A stretch of 15,225 nucleotides of DNA, taken from the NCBI GenBank assembly GCA_003978405.1, contig QNZU01000020.1, forward strand, positions 1 through 15,225, given 5' to 3'. Every line of letters begins with the position of its first letter. Position 1 is the stretch's first letter. A program made the position numbers and the translations under genes. Source of the DNA: Sulfurospirillum sp. GTDB lineage: Bacteria; Campylobacterota; Campylobacteria; Campylobacterales; QNZT01. The notes below the pieces were generated by a model. It had not been told where the DNA came from. It saw nothing but the letters and a program-made list of their open reading frames with translations, and searched no databases. Below, piece by piece: positions 1 to 6,986 of this stretch.

Positions 1-1431
1 TAGTATGAAGAGTAAAAGAGTACTCATACTATCTTTTTGTACCATTCTTGCTAATTTTCTAAATCTACTCTTTGGATTTAATAGCGTGAGCAAGAAACCA
101 AGTGCTAACATCAAGTATCCTATATATGTAGGAAGTTTTCCTGGATCATTGTTGACTGAAAGAACAGTTCCTTTTTCATCTTGATCGTATGAGGATTGGA
201 AAAATCTATAATGCCTATAATCAAGAACATGGTTCATGAATATTCTATATGGCATTGTGATATTTTTTTCCCTATCCATTAGTACCACTTCACTGGCATA
301 TGAAGCTGGTGACATACTTCCTGGGTATCTTTTTAGCTCAAAATCATTTAGCTTGATACTAAAAGGTATTTTGATGATTTTCGCTCCCCAGCTTATATGA
401 AAATTTGTTCCATCTATTGTAGTGTCAATTGCCTCTCCCATTGTTCCTTTACCGTAGTTTTTCAAAATGATATCTTTTGATTTTCCGTGATAGTTTAGGG
501 TGGCCTTTAAAGCTTCTTGCTGAATAGACTTCATCATTCTACCACCTTTTGTTTTATCGACTTCGTTTACTAGCTTGATTGAGGCTTTTGGATAGAGATC
601 TCTTGGTACCAGTTTCACACTACCTAGATCATATAGTCTTCCTTTTTCAAAGGGGTACTCTTTGTTTGCTTCAAACTCTCCACTGCTTCTATCTGCCATC
701 TTCGTCCAGCGAATGGGAGTGGTTGATTTGAAATAAAAATTATTATCTTTTGTGTAGATACTAAGATTGGCACCATCTTTGTTAAGTGATATTTTTAACT
801 CTCCTGCATCTAATATATCTTGATCTTTTAGAGTGATAGGCTTTGGTCTGGAATTTTGGGCTAAAACTAGCATATTAATCATCGCTGCTCCATTTGGATC
901 ACTGATAATCTTCTCTTTTGCATTTGGGAGATATGCTTTGTATTTTAGTGTGGCACTATCATTGCCCATGGGAATATTGATATTAAAATCATTTGGACTC
1001 ATCTTTGAGAGTAATACTCTTTTATCTGTATGGAAGTTTTTGTCATTTTTAGAAGAGTTGATGTTGATATAGTTGTAATTTGTGGTGATTGTGTTGCTAA
1101 TGGCACCTTCTCTTATATGCATAATCCCTTCGTATCCTATATATCTAGTAATTGCTGCACCAAGAAGTATGACTAAAAATCCAAGGTGAAAGATAAATGC
1201 ACCTATTTTTTCTTTTTTGTAGAGTTTAAATCTTATGATATTAGCTATAAGATTGATTGCTAGTACAAACATAATAAACTCAAACCATCTAGTTGTATAA
1301 ATGACTGCCCATGCAGTTTCAGTTCCGTAGTCATTTTCGATAAAAGTTCCAATAGCCGAAGAGATTGCAAATAAAAGTGTAAAAATCACCATCGTTTTCA
1401 TTGAAAAAAGAATATCTGCTATTTTTCCCAT
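1..1431 (-). CDS. ccsBA: Cytochrome c biogenesis protein ResB/CcsBA, N-terminal part (C-terminus beyond left edge)
   Basis: This is the N-terminal 477 codons of a System II (Ccs) cytochrome c maturation protein, which exports heme across the inner membrane and attaches it to apocytochrome c in the periplasm. The frame is open to base 1, so the gene is cut by the window. The start is ATG at 1431 behind the ribosome binding site GGGGGA. Three membrane helices are visible at about residues 12-30, 47-67 and 77-97, then a large periplasmic domain, then a fourth helix at about 443-462. His82 lies inside the third helix (FIFHLGFL) and matches the membrane heme-ligand histidine of ResB proteins. The late stretch with PGSMSP, NHVLDYRHYRFFQSSYD and DPGKLPTYIGY is typical of ResB. 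In Campylobacterota ResB is normally fused to CcsA in one protein of over 900 residues. That fusion is inferred here because the CcsA half would lie to the left. Family assignment is secure; the symbol depends on the fusion. Confidence 0.9.
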   Translation of the reverse strand, partial: MGKIADILFSMKTMVIFTLLFAISSAIGTFIENDYGTETAWAVIYTTRWFEFIMFVLAINLIANIIRFKLYKKEKIGAFIFHLGFLVILLGAAITRYIGYEGIMHIREGAISNTITTNYNYININSSKNDKNFHTDKRVLLSKMSPNDFNINIPMGNDSATLKYKAYLPNAKEKIISDPNGAAMINMLVLAQNSRPKPITLKDQDILDAGELKISLNKDGANLSIYTKDNNFYFKSTTPIRWTKMADRSSGEFEANKEYPFEKGRLYDLGSVKLVPRDLYPKASIKLVNEVDKTKGGRMMKSIQQEALKATLNYHGKSKDIILKNYGKGTMGEAIDTTIDGTNFHISWGAKIIKIPFSIKLNDFELKRYPGSMSPASYASEVVLMDREKNITMPYRIFMNHVLDYRHYRFFQSSYDQDEKGTVLSVNNDPGKLPTYIGYLMLALGFLLTLLNPKSRFRKLARMVQKDSMSTLLLFIL

Positions 1432-1464
1432 ATATTCCCCCAAATATTTAGTAAGTAAGTTATC

Positions 1465-1470
1465 AGTATA
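1465..1470 (-). promoter_or_regulatory. Possible -10 box for the ccsBA gene
   Basis: On the minus strand TATACT at 1470-1465 follows a T-rich stretch, in the style of Campylobacterota promoters. It would start a transcript near 1458 with a leader of about 27 bases. A nearby TATATT is an alternative, so the exact box is uncertain. Confidence 0.3.
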
Positions 1471-1511
1471 TCTAATATAGAGTAAATAAAGCCGAATAAA
1501 ATATAGTAAAA

Positions 1512-1539
1512 ATAGATTTTAAGCTTTTTGGGATATAAT
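1512..1539 (+). promoter_or_regulatory. Strong plus-strand sigma-70 type promoter ahead of a structured RNA
   Basis: A perfect TATAAT at 1534-1539 is preceded by TTTTAAGCTTTTTGGGA. This is the T-rich, TTTTTGG-then-TATAAT layout typical of Campylobacterota housekeeping promoters. Predicted transcription start is around 1545-1547. It points away from ccsBA and into a region with no conventional plus-strand gene, so its product should be a short RNA. Confidence 0.6.
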
Positions 1540-1671
1540 GGAGTATGTGGTTGCTCTTACCTCCGCAAGCAAGAGCTACCATCTTTTTGAATAAAGTTCC
1601 AAAAGCTTGAACCCGCATTTTCAAGCTTTTGATTTTCAGAGTCTCGCTCTGTTATTCAAAAGGAGTGTTGA

Positions 1672-1698
1672 ATGAATTTGTTTACCCTGAAAGTATAG
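1672..1698 (+). CDS. Possible 8-residue peptide ORF (MNLFTLKV) in the structured RNA
   Basis: AGGAG at 1661-1665 sits six bases before ATG at 1672, which opens eight codons and stops at TAG 1696-1698. The ribosome binding site directly abuts the 3' side of the junction stem, and the stop lies in the loop/3' arm of the next hairpin. No plus-strand gene follows, so it is not a classical leader of a downstream gene. It could be a translated small peptide, a regulatory uORF or chance. The spacing of the ribosome binding site is the only coding evidence. Confidence 0.25.
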   Translation: MNLFTLKV

Positions 1699-1703
1699 GG
1701 TAA
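1682..1703. repeat. 7-bp hairpin TTACCCT/AGGGTAA
   Basis: TTACCCT at 1682-1688 and AGGGTAA at 1697-1703 pair around the 8-base loop GAAAGTAT. No T-run follows on either strand, so it is a poor intrinsic terminator. It may close the 3' end of the plus-strand RNA candidate. Confidence 0.45.
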
Positions 1704-1720
1704 CAAAGTAAATGATTGGT

Positions 1721-1742
1721 TAATAAAATCACAATTTTATTA
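1721..1742. repeat. 9-bp AT-only inverted repeat at the 3' end of the long operon
   Basis: TAATAAAAT (1721-1729) and ATTTTATTA (1734-1742) pair perfectly around CACA. It includes the stop codon of the lipoprotein gene (TAA at 1742-1740 on the minus strand). On the plus strand a T-rich stretch (TATTTATTTTTTC) follows after a few bases, so it could end the plus-strand RNA. On the minus strand no T-run follows. It is weak as a terminator either way. Confidence 0.35.
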
Positions 1743-2273
1743 TAAAGTATTTATTTTTTCTTCAATTGCTTCGTGTATTTTGTAATTTCTTTTTCTTTTT
1801 TTGTGCTTTTCAATCTTTTGGGAGAGTGAAGGCTCCTTAAATGTGGTTGGTTTACTATTTTGCTTAACACTTGTTAAAAAATTATCTTTAATATCAACTT
1901 CAATAAGATCAAAATTACCATATGAGAGCTTCTTATTGTAGAAAAAGACTAAATTTTCATTATCTGGAACGGTTTTGAAGTTATAGATGTAGAGATTGAC
2001 ATCAGGCTCATAACTTACACTTTGAATATAGCCTTTTTTATTAATCCTGATAGTCTGTTTTTTTGCAATCTCTTGTGGAGTTTCTTGAGTTGCACCTTCA
2101 TATCTTAGGATTGGTTTAGAACTAACAGCTGGAGCACTCTTATAATTTGCTTTGCTTGGTTTTACTACAACTGTATCTGTATAGATACTCTCAACAGTAT
2201 CACCGAGTGATTTAAAGGCACATCCGCTATATAAAAAAGTTATTAAAACAAACAGAGTAATATTTCTCATCAA
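1740..2273 (-). CDS. Predicted lipoprotein of unknown function
   Basis: A 177-residue protein with a lipoprotein signal peptide: a short basic start, a hydrophobic stretch, then the lipobox LYSGC, which places the lipidated cysteine at residue 18 (17 from the ATG). The rest is a polar domain (about residues 70-140) and a very basic tail (KKRKRN). I recognise no family. It is the last gene of the long minus-strand block and overlaps the ribD stop. The first codon is TTG at 2273, with ATG as the next codon at 2270. AAGGAG at the end of ribD is 5 bases from the TTG and 8 from the ATG, so both starts are possible. Lipidation is well supported. Placement with ribD implies shared transcription but not a shared pathway. 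Confidence 0.8.
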   Translation of the reverse strand: MMRNITLFVLITFLYSGCAFKSLGDTVESIYTDTVVVKPSKANYKSAPAVSSKPILRYEGATQETPQEIAKKQTIRINKKGYIQSVSYEPDVNLYIYNFKTVPDNENLVFFYNKKLSYGNFDLIEVDIKDNFLTSVKQNSKPTTFKEPSLSQKIEKHKKRKRNYKIHEAIEEKINTL

Positions 2274-3268
2274 TCTTTCTCCTTATACCATGATATTGTA
2301 TCACAACCTATCTTTGCACAATGAAGTCTTTTTAGGTTTATATCGATATCAAAATGTTTACCGATTTTAGAGTTTGGTGATCTAAAGATTAGGTACCAGT
2401 CGATTTTGTGTTTTAGATAGTTTGCCAATCTTACACCACCTTCTATCATCACAAAACTGTATGAGTCGATTTTATCAATATTTTCTTGTATAAATACTTT
2501 TCTATCTGCTACTTTAAAAAGAGGTATTGTTTGATCAAAATTTTTGCTTTTTGAAATGATTAAAATATCAGGAGCCTTTCCGTTTGCCATTCTCGCATCA
2601 AGAGTGGGTCTGTCATTTCGCACACTCTCACCTCCAATTACTAGCAAATCGATTTTGTCTCTAATCTTGTGAACCAATCTTCTTGATTCAGTAGAGCTTA
2701 TAGTACCACCATCATAGACACCATTTAGAGTGGTAGCTATCTTGAAAAAAACAAACGGCTTTTTGGATTCATAGGCTAAAAAGGGGGCTATGAGAGTTTT
2801 TGCTTCATCTTCTAATACTCCCTCTATCACATCAACTCCAGATTCTTTTAATATCTTTGATCCGCCACAGGCTGTTTTGTTTGTATCATTGGTACCAATT
2901 ACTACTTTGCTAAATCCCAAATCTTTTATCAATAGTGAACAAGCAGGAGTGGAGCCTTCATGATTACAGGGTTCTAGTGTAGTGTATATGGTATGATTTT
3001 TGAAATATCCTTTGTAGTTTTTGATGATGTATCTATATCTTTGTGTCGCATTTTTTAGATTAAAAATATTTTCATCATTTAGTGCTGAAATTACTGCTTT
3101 TAGTTCGGCATGCTCCTCACCCTTTTTTTCATGAGCTTTTATTGATAATATTTTTCCGTTTGGATCCAAAATCAATGCACCAACAGCTGGATTTGGAAAT
3201 GTCAAACACTGATATTTCCAAGCCTCATCCAAGGCTAATCTCATATAAAAGTTATGATCTAACTCCAT
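2270..3268 (-). CDS. ribD: Bifunctional riboflavin biosynthesis deaminase/reductase RibD
   Basis: RibD deaminates the pyrimidine product of GTP cyclohydrolase II and then reduces its ribosyl group, two early cytosolic steps of riboflavin synthesis. The N-terminal cytidine-deaminase-like domain shows NPAVGALI (26-33), the zinc and proton-shuttle motif HAE (H53, E55) and the zinc cysteines in [13 protein letters not shown] (C101, C110). About 45 residues separate HAE from the first cysteine, some 20 more than in typical RibD, so this is a local insertion. The reductase domain starts near 170 ([10 protein letters not shown]) and has [20 protein letters not shown] (207-226). At 332 residues it is slightly short, mainly because the reductase domain is compact. 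Start ATG 3268 overlaps the rimP stop by 10 bases and has no good ribosome binding site, suggesting coupling to rimP translation. Confidence 0.93.
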   Translation of the reverse strand: MELDHNFYMRLALDEAWKYQCLTFPNPAVGALILDPNGKILSIKAHEKKGEEHAELKAVISALNDENIFNLKNATQRYRYIIKNYKGYFKNHTIYTTLEPCNHEGSTPACSLLIKDLGFSKVVIGTNDTNKTACGGSKILKESGVDVIEGVLEDEAKTLIAPFLAYESKKPFVFFKIATTLNGVYDGGTISSTESRRLVHKIRDKIDLLVIGGESVRNDRPTLDARMANGKAPDILIISKSKNFDQTIPLFKVADRKVFIQENIDKIDSYSFVMIEGGVRLANYLKHKIDWYLIFRSPNSKIGKHFDIDINLKRLHCAKIGCDTISWYKEKD

Positions 3269-3705
3269 TGAAAGTATGTTTTTGCTTTTATGAGGTCTGA
3301 GTAAGGAAACTCTTTTATCTCTTTGGAGATTTTATCGTCAACTCTTATAATGTCTTTGTCCACACTTAAGAGTTTGCCTTTGATTTTGAGACTTTTGTCA
3401 TCCTCTCTTATCGTAGCTTTTATCAACTCTCCGATTGAGAGTTTTAGATGTTCTAATGAGGTTAGCTTTCTCTCAATTCCTGGAGAACTCACCTCAAGTC
3501 TATACTCACCACTAACAGGAGGATTTAGATCTAAAATAGGGGAGATGATTTGTGATACTTTTGTGCAATCTTCCAAGCTTACTCCGCCACTTTTTATGAT
3601 AAAAACTCTAACAATCTTTTCATCATTTTCAGTGACTATCTCAGATCCGTAAAATTGGACATCGCAACTCTCTATCACATTTTTTAGTGTATCACTCTCA
3701 ATCAT
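3259..3705 (-). CDS. rimP: Ribosome maturation factor RimP
   Basis: RimP helps assemble the 30S subunit head. The 148-residue product has the two-domain RimP layout: an N-terminal alpha/beta domain with [18 protein letters not shown], the signature [12 protein letters not shown] (near residues 77-88), and a C-terminal SH3-like domain ([19 protein letters not shown]). I chose ATG 3705 (protein start MIESDTLKN) over an in-frame ATG at 3744. The longer form would add 13 residues (MICLQRS...) encoded inside rbfA and not seen in the family. From 3705 the gene overlaps the rbfA stop by 8 bases, with GGAG ten bases upstream. It lies directly between rbfA and ribD. Confidence 0.9.
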   Translation of the reverse strand: MIESDTLKNVIESCDVQFYGSEIVTENDEKIVRVFIIKSGGVSLEDCTKVSQIISPILDLNPPVSGEYRLEVSSPGIERKLTSLEHLKLSIGELIKATIREDDKSLKIKGKLLSVDKDIIRVDDKISKEIKEFPYSDLIKAKTYFQWS

Positions 3706-4060
3706 TTTTGTGCAACTCCTTGCTGATCTTTGCAAACAGATCATCTAATTTGTTCTGTTTTTCCAATGAGTGATCAAAATAAAATCTCATTTTAGGGCAT
3801 CTATACCATCCCTCAGCCTGTTTGCAGTAATTTTCTATATAGGAGCTTGCCTTTTTTAGATGGGCAATTGCCTCTTTTTGCTCTTTTTCATCGCAAAATG
3901 AGGGGTCAAGAAAAACTTCTGCATCATATTTTCCTTTTGAGCATAAAACATCTAAAACCTGCAGGTTGTTAATCTTTGGATCACTTAAACTTGCAAGAGC
4001 TTCAGGAATCAACTCTCTTAAAATAGACTCAGTTCTTTTTAGTTTGATACTTTTATTCAT
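3698..4060 (-). CDS. rbfA: 30S ribosome-binding factor RbfA
   Basis: RbfA is a small KH-domain protein that binds immature 30S subunits and supports 16S rRNA 5'-end maturation. The 120-residue length is normal. Recognisable features are the N-terminal [17 protein letters not shown], the early strand [23 protein letters not shown], the helix [13 protein letters not shown] and the closing strand [18 protein letters not shown], which corresponds to the family end pattern L.F..D.S...... The gene starts 3 bases after the infB stop without a clear ribosome binding site, so it is probably coupled to infB. The infB-rbfA-rimP order is common in bacteria and supports the call. Confidence 0.92.
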   Translation of the reverse strand: MNKSIKLKRTESILRELIPEALASLSDPKINNLQVLDVLCSKGKYDAEVFLDPSFCDEKEQKEAIAHLKKASSYIENYCKQAEGWYRCPKMRFYFDHSLEKQNKLDDLFAKISKELHKND

Positions 4061-4063
4061 GGT

Positions 4064-6709
4064 TTACAGAGTTGCTTTTTGGGCAACCTCTTTGAAACTC
4101 TCCAAGAAGTCTCCAGCTTTGATGTCATTATAACCAACCACACCGATACCGCACTCATAACCTTTAGAAACCTCTTTGACATCATCTTTAAATCTCTTCA
4201 AAGATGAAATTTCACCCTCATAAATCACAACACCATCTCGAATGACTCTTACCTTTGCACCTCTGTTTATAACACCGTCAGTTACAACACATCCTGCAAC
4301 TTGACCAAGTTTTGGCACATTAAATACCTCTTTAACCTCTGCTTGACCAAGGTTCTCTTCTCTAATGATTGGTGAAAGAAGACCACCTAAGAGATCTTTT
4401 ACATCATCAATTAGGTCATATATGACATTGTAAGTATTGATCGTAACTCCGGCTCTTTTTGCTTTTTCTTTCACACTACCAGTAGGTCTGACATTAAAGC
4501 CAAGTATGACAGTGTTTTCACTCGCCTCAGCCAAAGCGATATCACTCTCAGTGATTCCACCCACACCACTGCTGATGATATTTACTTTTACCTCTTCGTT
4601 TTTGAGTTTTTCAAGACTGCCTTTTAGTGCTTCAAGAGTTCCAGCTACATCTGCTTTTAGTATGATAGGAAGATTTTTGATATTACCTTCGGCAATTTTT
4701 GCACTTAGATCATCAAGTGTAACTTTTGTAGATTTGGATAGCTCTTTTTGTCTGATATATTCAGCTCTTTTGTTTGCATACTCTCTTGCCTCTTTGTCGC
4801 TATCCATAGACATAAGAATATCACCTGCATTTGGAACAGTGTTAAATCCTACTACGATTCCAGGCTCTCCTGGTTTTAACTCTTTTAGAGGTTTGTTATC
4901 CTCATCAAGTAGAGCCTTTACCTTTCCGTATGCTATACCGCATACCATCACATCTCCAACCTTTAGAGTTCCATTTTGCATAATCACAGTTGCAACAGGA
5001 CCTCTACCTTTTTGTAAAGAGGTTTCAACCACAATAGCTTTTGCTTTTGTATCTGGATTTGCTTTTAACTCCAAAATCTCTGCTTGAAGCAATAGAGTCT
5101 CAAGAAGCTCTTCAATTCCCTCTCCGGTATGAGCAGATACATTAACAAACTCATGCTCACCACCCCAATCAACAGGAGTAACTCCAAGTTCAGCCAAACC
5201 ACTTTTTGCAAGATCTGGATTTGCATCTGGTTTGTCTATTTTGTTGATAGCTACGATAAAAGGAACTTCAGCTGCTTTTGCATGCTCAATTGCCTCTTTT
5301 GTTTGAGGCTTCACTCCATCATCAGCTGCTATCACTATGACAACTATATCAGTAGCTTGGGCTCCTCTTGATCTCATCTGTGTAAAGGCTTCATGTCCTG
5401 GAGTATCAATAAAAGTGATTTTTTGCCCATCTTTTTCTATCATGTATGCACCCACATGCTGAGTAATTCCTCCATGTTCGCCGGATGCTACTTTTGTTTG
5501 TCTGATTTTGTCCAAAAGTGAAGTTTTACCGTGATCTACATGTCCCATGATAGTAATAACAGGAGGTTTTACGATAGAGTTTTCATCATCTAAACTCTCC
5601 TCATACTCTTTTTCGTAATCAAACTCATCAAGAGGGTTTATTGTAGTAACTTCAACTTCAAACTCATCTGCAAGTATCTCGATGGCATCCTTGTCAAGAA
5701 AATCATTTTTAGTCACCATCAAGCCCAAAGAGAATAGAACCTTTATGATATCACTTGTCTGTTTGCCTATCTTTTCTGCAAACTCATAAACTCTTATATC
5801 TTCAGGGATACTGATGTTTTTGATATCCTCTTTATTCTCTTCTACTTTTTTTCGTCTTCGCTTTGTGCTTTTTCTACTGATCCCTCTTTGCTTGATAAAG
5901 CTGGAGTTTTTTGTAGTTCTCATTTGGTTTGGATCAAATTTTTTCTTTGTTTGACCTTTGTTCTCTTCTTCATCTTTGATATTAAAGTTCAAATCATGTA
6001 GAACTACCATTTCATTTTCACTCATAACATCGATGGCATTGATATCTCCACCAGAGAATATGTCGATTTTTTGTGAGTCTGTTGATTTTGCAGTAGCAGG
6101 AGCTTTTTTACTCTTTTTCTTTTTCTTTGCTCCATCAGCAAGTTCCGGAAGTGCAAAATCTTTCTTTGCACTGCTTTTTGTAACAACCGGTTTTTTCTTC
6201 TTGACTATCATCAAGCCTCTTCTTTTTTTGAGAGATGCTTTTGCCAATGGTTCTTTTTCGGTTTTGATCTCCTTGGCTTTTGGCTCTTCTTTTACTGTTG
6301 TTTCACTCTTTTGGTCACTTTGAGTGCTTTTGTCTGGAGTTTGTTCTTTTTGGACTTTTGAAGTTTGTATCTCTTTTTGATCTTTGGCTTTACTTTGAGT
6401 TGATGTGGAGCTTTTTTTCTCTTTGGATCTGTCTTTTTTCTCATCTTCTTTTGAAGCAGTTTCTTCTTTTTTCTCTTTAGACTCTGTTTTAGAGCTCTGT
6501 TTTGGTGCTTTTGTTTTACTTTCTGGTTTACTCTTTTGTAGAGCATTTTTGCCAGTAAGGATGAAATCCATCAAATATCCAGCCTCTTCCATACTGACAG
6601 CACTATTTGCAGCTTTTACACTCAGACCCATCTCTTGAGCTTTTGACAAAACCGCTTTTGTCTCCAAGCCTAGCTCTAAAGCAACATCACTGATACGAAC
6701 TTTATCCAT
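4064..6709 (-). CDS. infB: Translation initiation factor IF-2
   Basis: IF-2 is the GTPase that places initiator tRNA on the 30S subunit and promotes subunit joining. The 881-residue protein has an N-terminal IF2_N domain (about 1-50). A long Lys/Glu/Ser/Thr-rich linker of very low complexity follows (about 55-210), then a basic patch with RRRKK, and a second IF2_N-like domain (about 300-355). The GTPase core is complete: G1 GHVDHGKT (389-396), G2 [10 protein letters not shown] with T416, G3 DTPGH (435-439), G4 NKID (489-492) and G5 SAHTGEG (about 525-531). Domains II to IV follow to the C-terminus. All catalytic motifs are intact. ATG 6709 overlaps the ylxR stop by 8 bases, with GGAG ten bases upstream. 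It may be transcribed both from the operon promoter and from an internal promoter ahead of ylxR. Confidence 0.97.
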   Translation of the reverse strand: MDKVRISDVALELGLETKAVLSKAQEMGLSVKAANSAVSMEEAGYLMDFILTGKNALQKSKPESKTKAPKQSSKTESKEKKEETASKEDEKKDRSKEKKSSTSTQSKAKDQKEIQTSKVQKEQTPDKSTQSDQKSETTVKEEPKAKEIKTEKEPLAKASLKKRRGLMIVKKKKPVVTKSSAKKDFALPELADGAKKKKKSKKAPATAKSTDSQKIDIFSGGDINAIDVMSENEMVVLHDLNFNIKDEEENKGQTKKKFDPNQMRTTKNSSFIKQRGISRKSTKRRRKKVEENKEDIKNISIPEDIRVYEFAEKIGKQTSDIIKVLFSLGLMVTKNDFLDKDAIEILADEFEVEVTTINPLDEFDYEKEYEESLDDENSIVKPPVITIMGHVDHGKTSLLDKIRQTKVASGEHGGITQHVGAYMIEKDGQKITFIDTPGHEAFTQMRSRGAQATDIVVIVIAADDGVKPQTKEAIEHAKAAEVPFIVAINKIDKPDANPDLAKSGLAELGVTPVDWGGEHEFVNVSAHTGEGIEELLETLLLQAEILELKANPDTKAKAIVVETSLQKGRGPVATVIMQNGTLKVGDVMVCGIAYGKVKALLDEDNKPLKELKPGEPGIVVGFNTVPNAGDILMSMDSDKEAREYANKRAEYIRQKELSKSTKVTLDDLSAKIAEGNIKNLPIILKADVAGTLEALKGSLEKLKNEEVKVNIISSGVGGITESDIALAEASENTVILGFNVRPTGSVKEKAKRAGVTINTYNVIYDLIDDVKDLLGGLLSPIIREENLGQAEVKEVFNVPKLGQVAGCVVTDGVINRGAKVRVIRDGVVIYEGEISSLKRFKDDVKEVSKGYECGIGVVGYNDIKAGDFLESFKEVAQKATL

Positions 6710-6920
6710 TAATTATACTCTCCAACTCTATGATTTTTATTTCTCTTTTGCACTGTGTGCTAAGTTTTCTGATAAGATTTTTTCTGTTTTTCTCATTTAA
6801 GCACCGATCGCATAGATAAAAACTCCTACCAACACCACTAAACCTCTGAATGCATTTGCTCTCGCACTGGAGTCGTAGTAACAAAGACTGTGAAAAACGG
6901 TCACGACAACCAATACACAT
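6702..6920 (-). CDS. ylxR: YlxR-family protein (start uncertain, probably upstream)
   Basis: YlxR proteins are small nucleic-acid binding proteins usually encoded just before infB, as here. From ATG 6920 the product is 72 residues with CIGCR at the start, [12 protein letters not shown] in the middle and a basic helix near the end. The four cysteines suggest a metal-binding version. The annotated start is doubtful. The in-frame codons just upstream encode S-S-S-P-I-R before this methionine, completing the family motif P-x-R-x-C, so the methionine looks internal. Only AAGG touches the ATG, too close to work as a ribosome binding site. No ATG, GTG or TTG exists in frame back to the thrB stop, but AAGGA (6975-6971) lies 5 and 8 bases from two ATA codons (6965, 6962), with an ATT at 6968. 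Role by family and context; start codon unresolved. Confidence 0.75.
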   Translation of the reverse strand: MCIGCRDRFSQSLLLRLQCESKCIQRFSGVGRSFYLCDRCLNEKNRKNLIRKLSTQCKREIKIIELESIING

Positions 6921-6960
6921 CCTTATCGGAGAAGATGATTTATCTTTTGTGATTAACTCT

Positions 6961-6966
6961 ATTATA
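6961..6966 (-). promoter_or_regulatory. Possible internal promoter ahead of ylxR-infB
   Basis: In the 66-base gap after thrB the minus strand reads TTTTTTAAGGAATATTATAAT, a T-run followed by a perfect TATAAT (6966-6961). Transcription would start near 6953. This would give the translation genes a promoter of their own inside the long operon. It also lies over the candidate non-AUG starts of ylxR, so the two readings compete. Confidence 0.4.
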
Positions 6967-6986
6967 ATATTCCTTAAAAAACTTAG

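Larger units (their letters stand above)
1545..1742 (+). ncRNA. Candidate structured small RNA of unknown family
   Basis: The bases after the plus-strand TATAAT fold well by hand. Hairpin A is 1547-1558 with 1571-1582 (one T-T mismatch), 12-base loop ACCTCCGCAAGC. Stem B is 1585-1594 with 1652-1661 (10 pairs), closing a junction that holds hairpin C, 1601-1611 with 1620-1630 (11 perfect pairs, loop CCCGCATT), and hairpin D, 1637-1641 with 1647-1651. A ribosome binding site and an 8-codon frame follow directly, then hairpin E (1682-1688 with 1697-1703) and an AT-only inverted repeat at 1721-1742. I could not match it to 6S, SRP, tmRNA, RNase P or a riboswitch class I know. The 3' end is uncertain: 1704 and 1742 or slightly beyond are both possible. 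Function unknown. The minus strand folds similarly, so the strand call rests on the promoter and ribosome binding site. Confidence 0.5.

Noticed and set aside
1605..1628. A tRNA T-arm-like string (GGGTTCAAGC on the minus strand)
   Set aside because: No acceptor stem, anticodon arm or D arm can be drawn around it; it is one arm of the 11-pair hairpin.
1547..1704. Classification of the structured RNA as 6S RNA or a known riboswitch
   Set aside because: There is no single long hairpin with a central bubble as in 6S, and no consensus core of the TPP, cobalamin, SAM, c-di-GMP, fluoride or guanidine classes that I can recognise.
3706..3744. The longer rimP start at 3744
   Set aside because: The extra 13 residues are encoded inside rbfA, do not look like RimP, and the 3705 ATG gives the expected N-terminus and length.
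4437..5087. A 216-codon open frame on the plus strand opposite infB
   Set aside because: It is the antisense shadow of the IF-2 GTPase and domain II region, rich in Ser/Phe/Leu as expected for a complement of AT-rich coding sequence, with no ribosome binding site or domain.
6292..6546. A lysine-rich minus-strand frame within infB
   Set aside because: It is the second reading frame of the repetitive Lys/Glu/Ser linker of IF-2; the low complexity of the DNA keeps it open.
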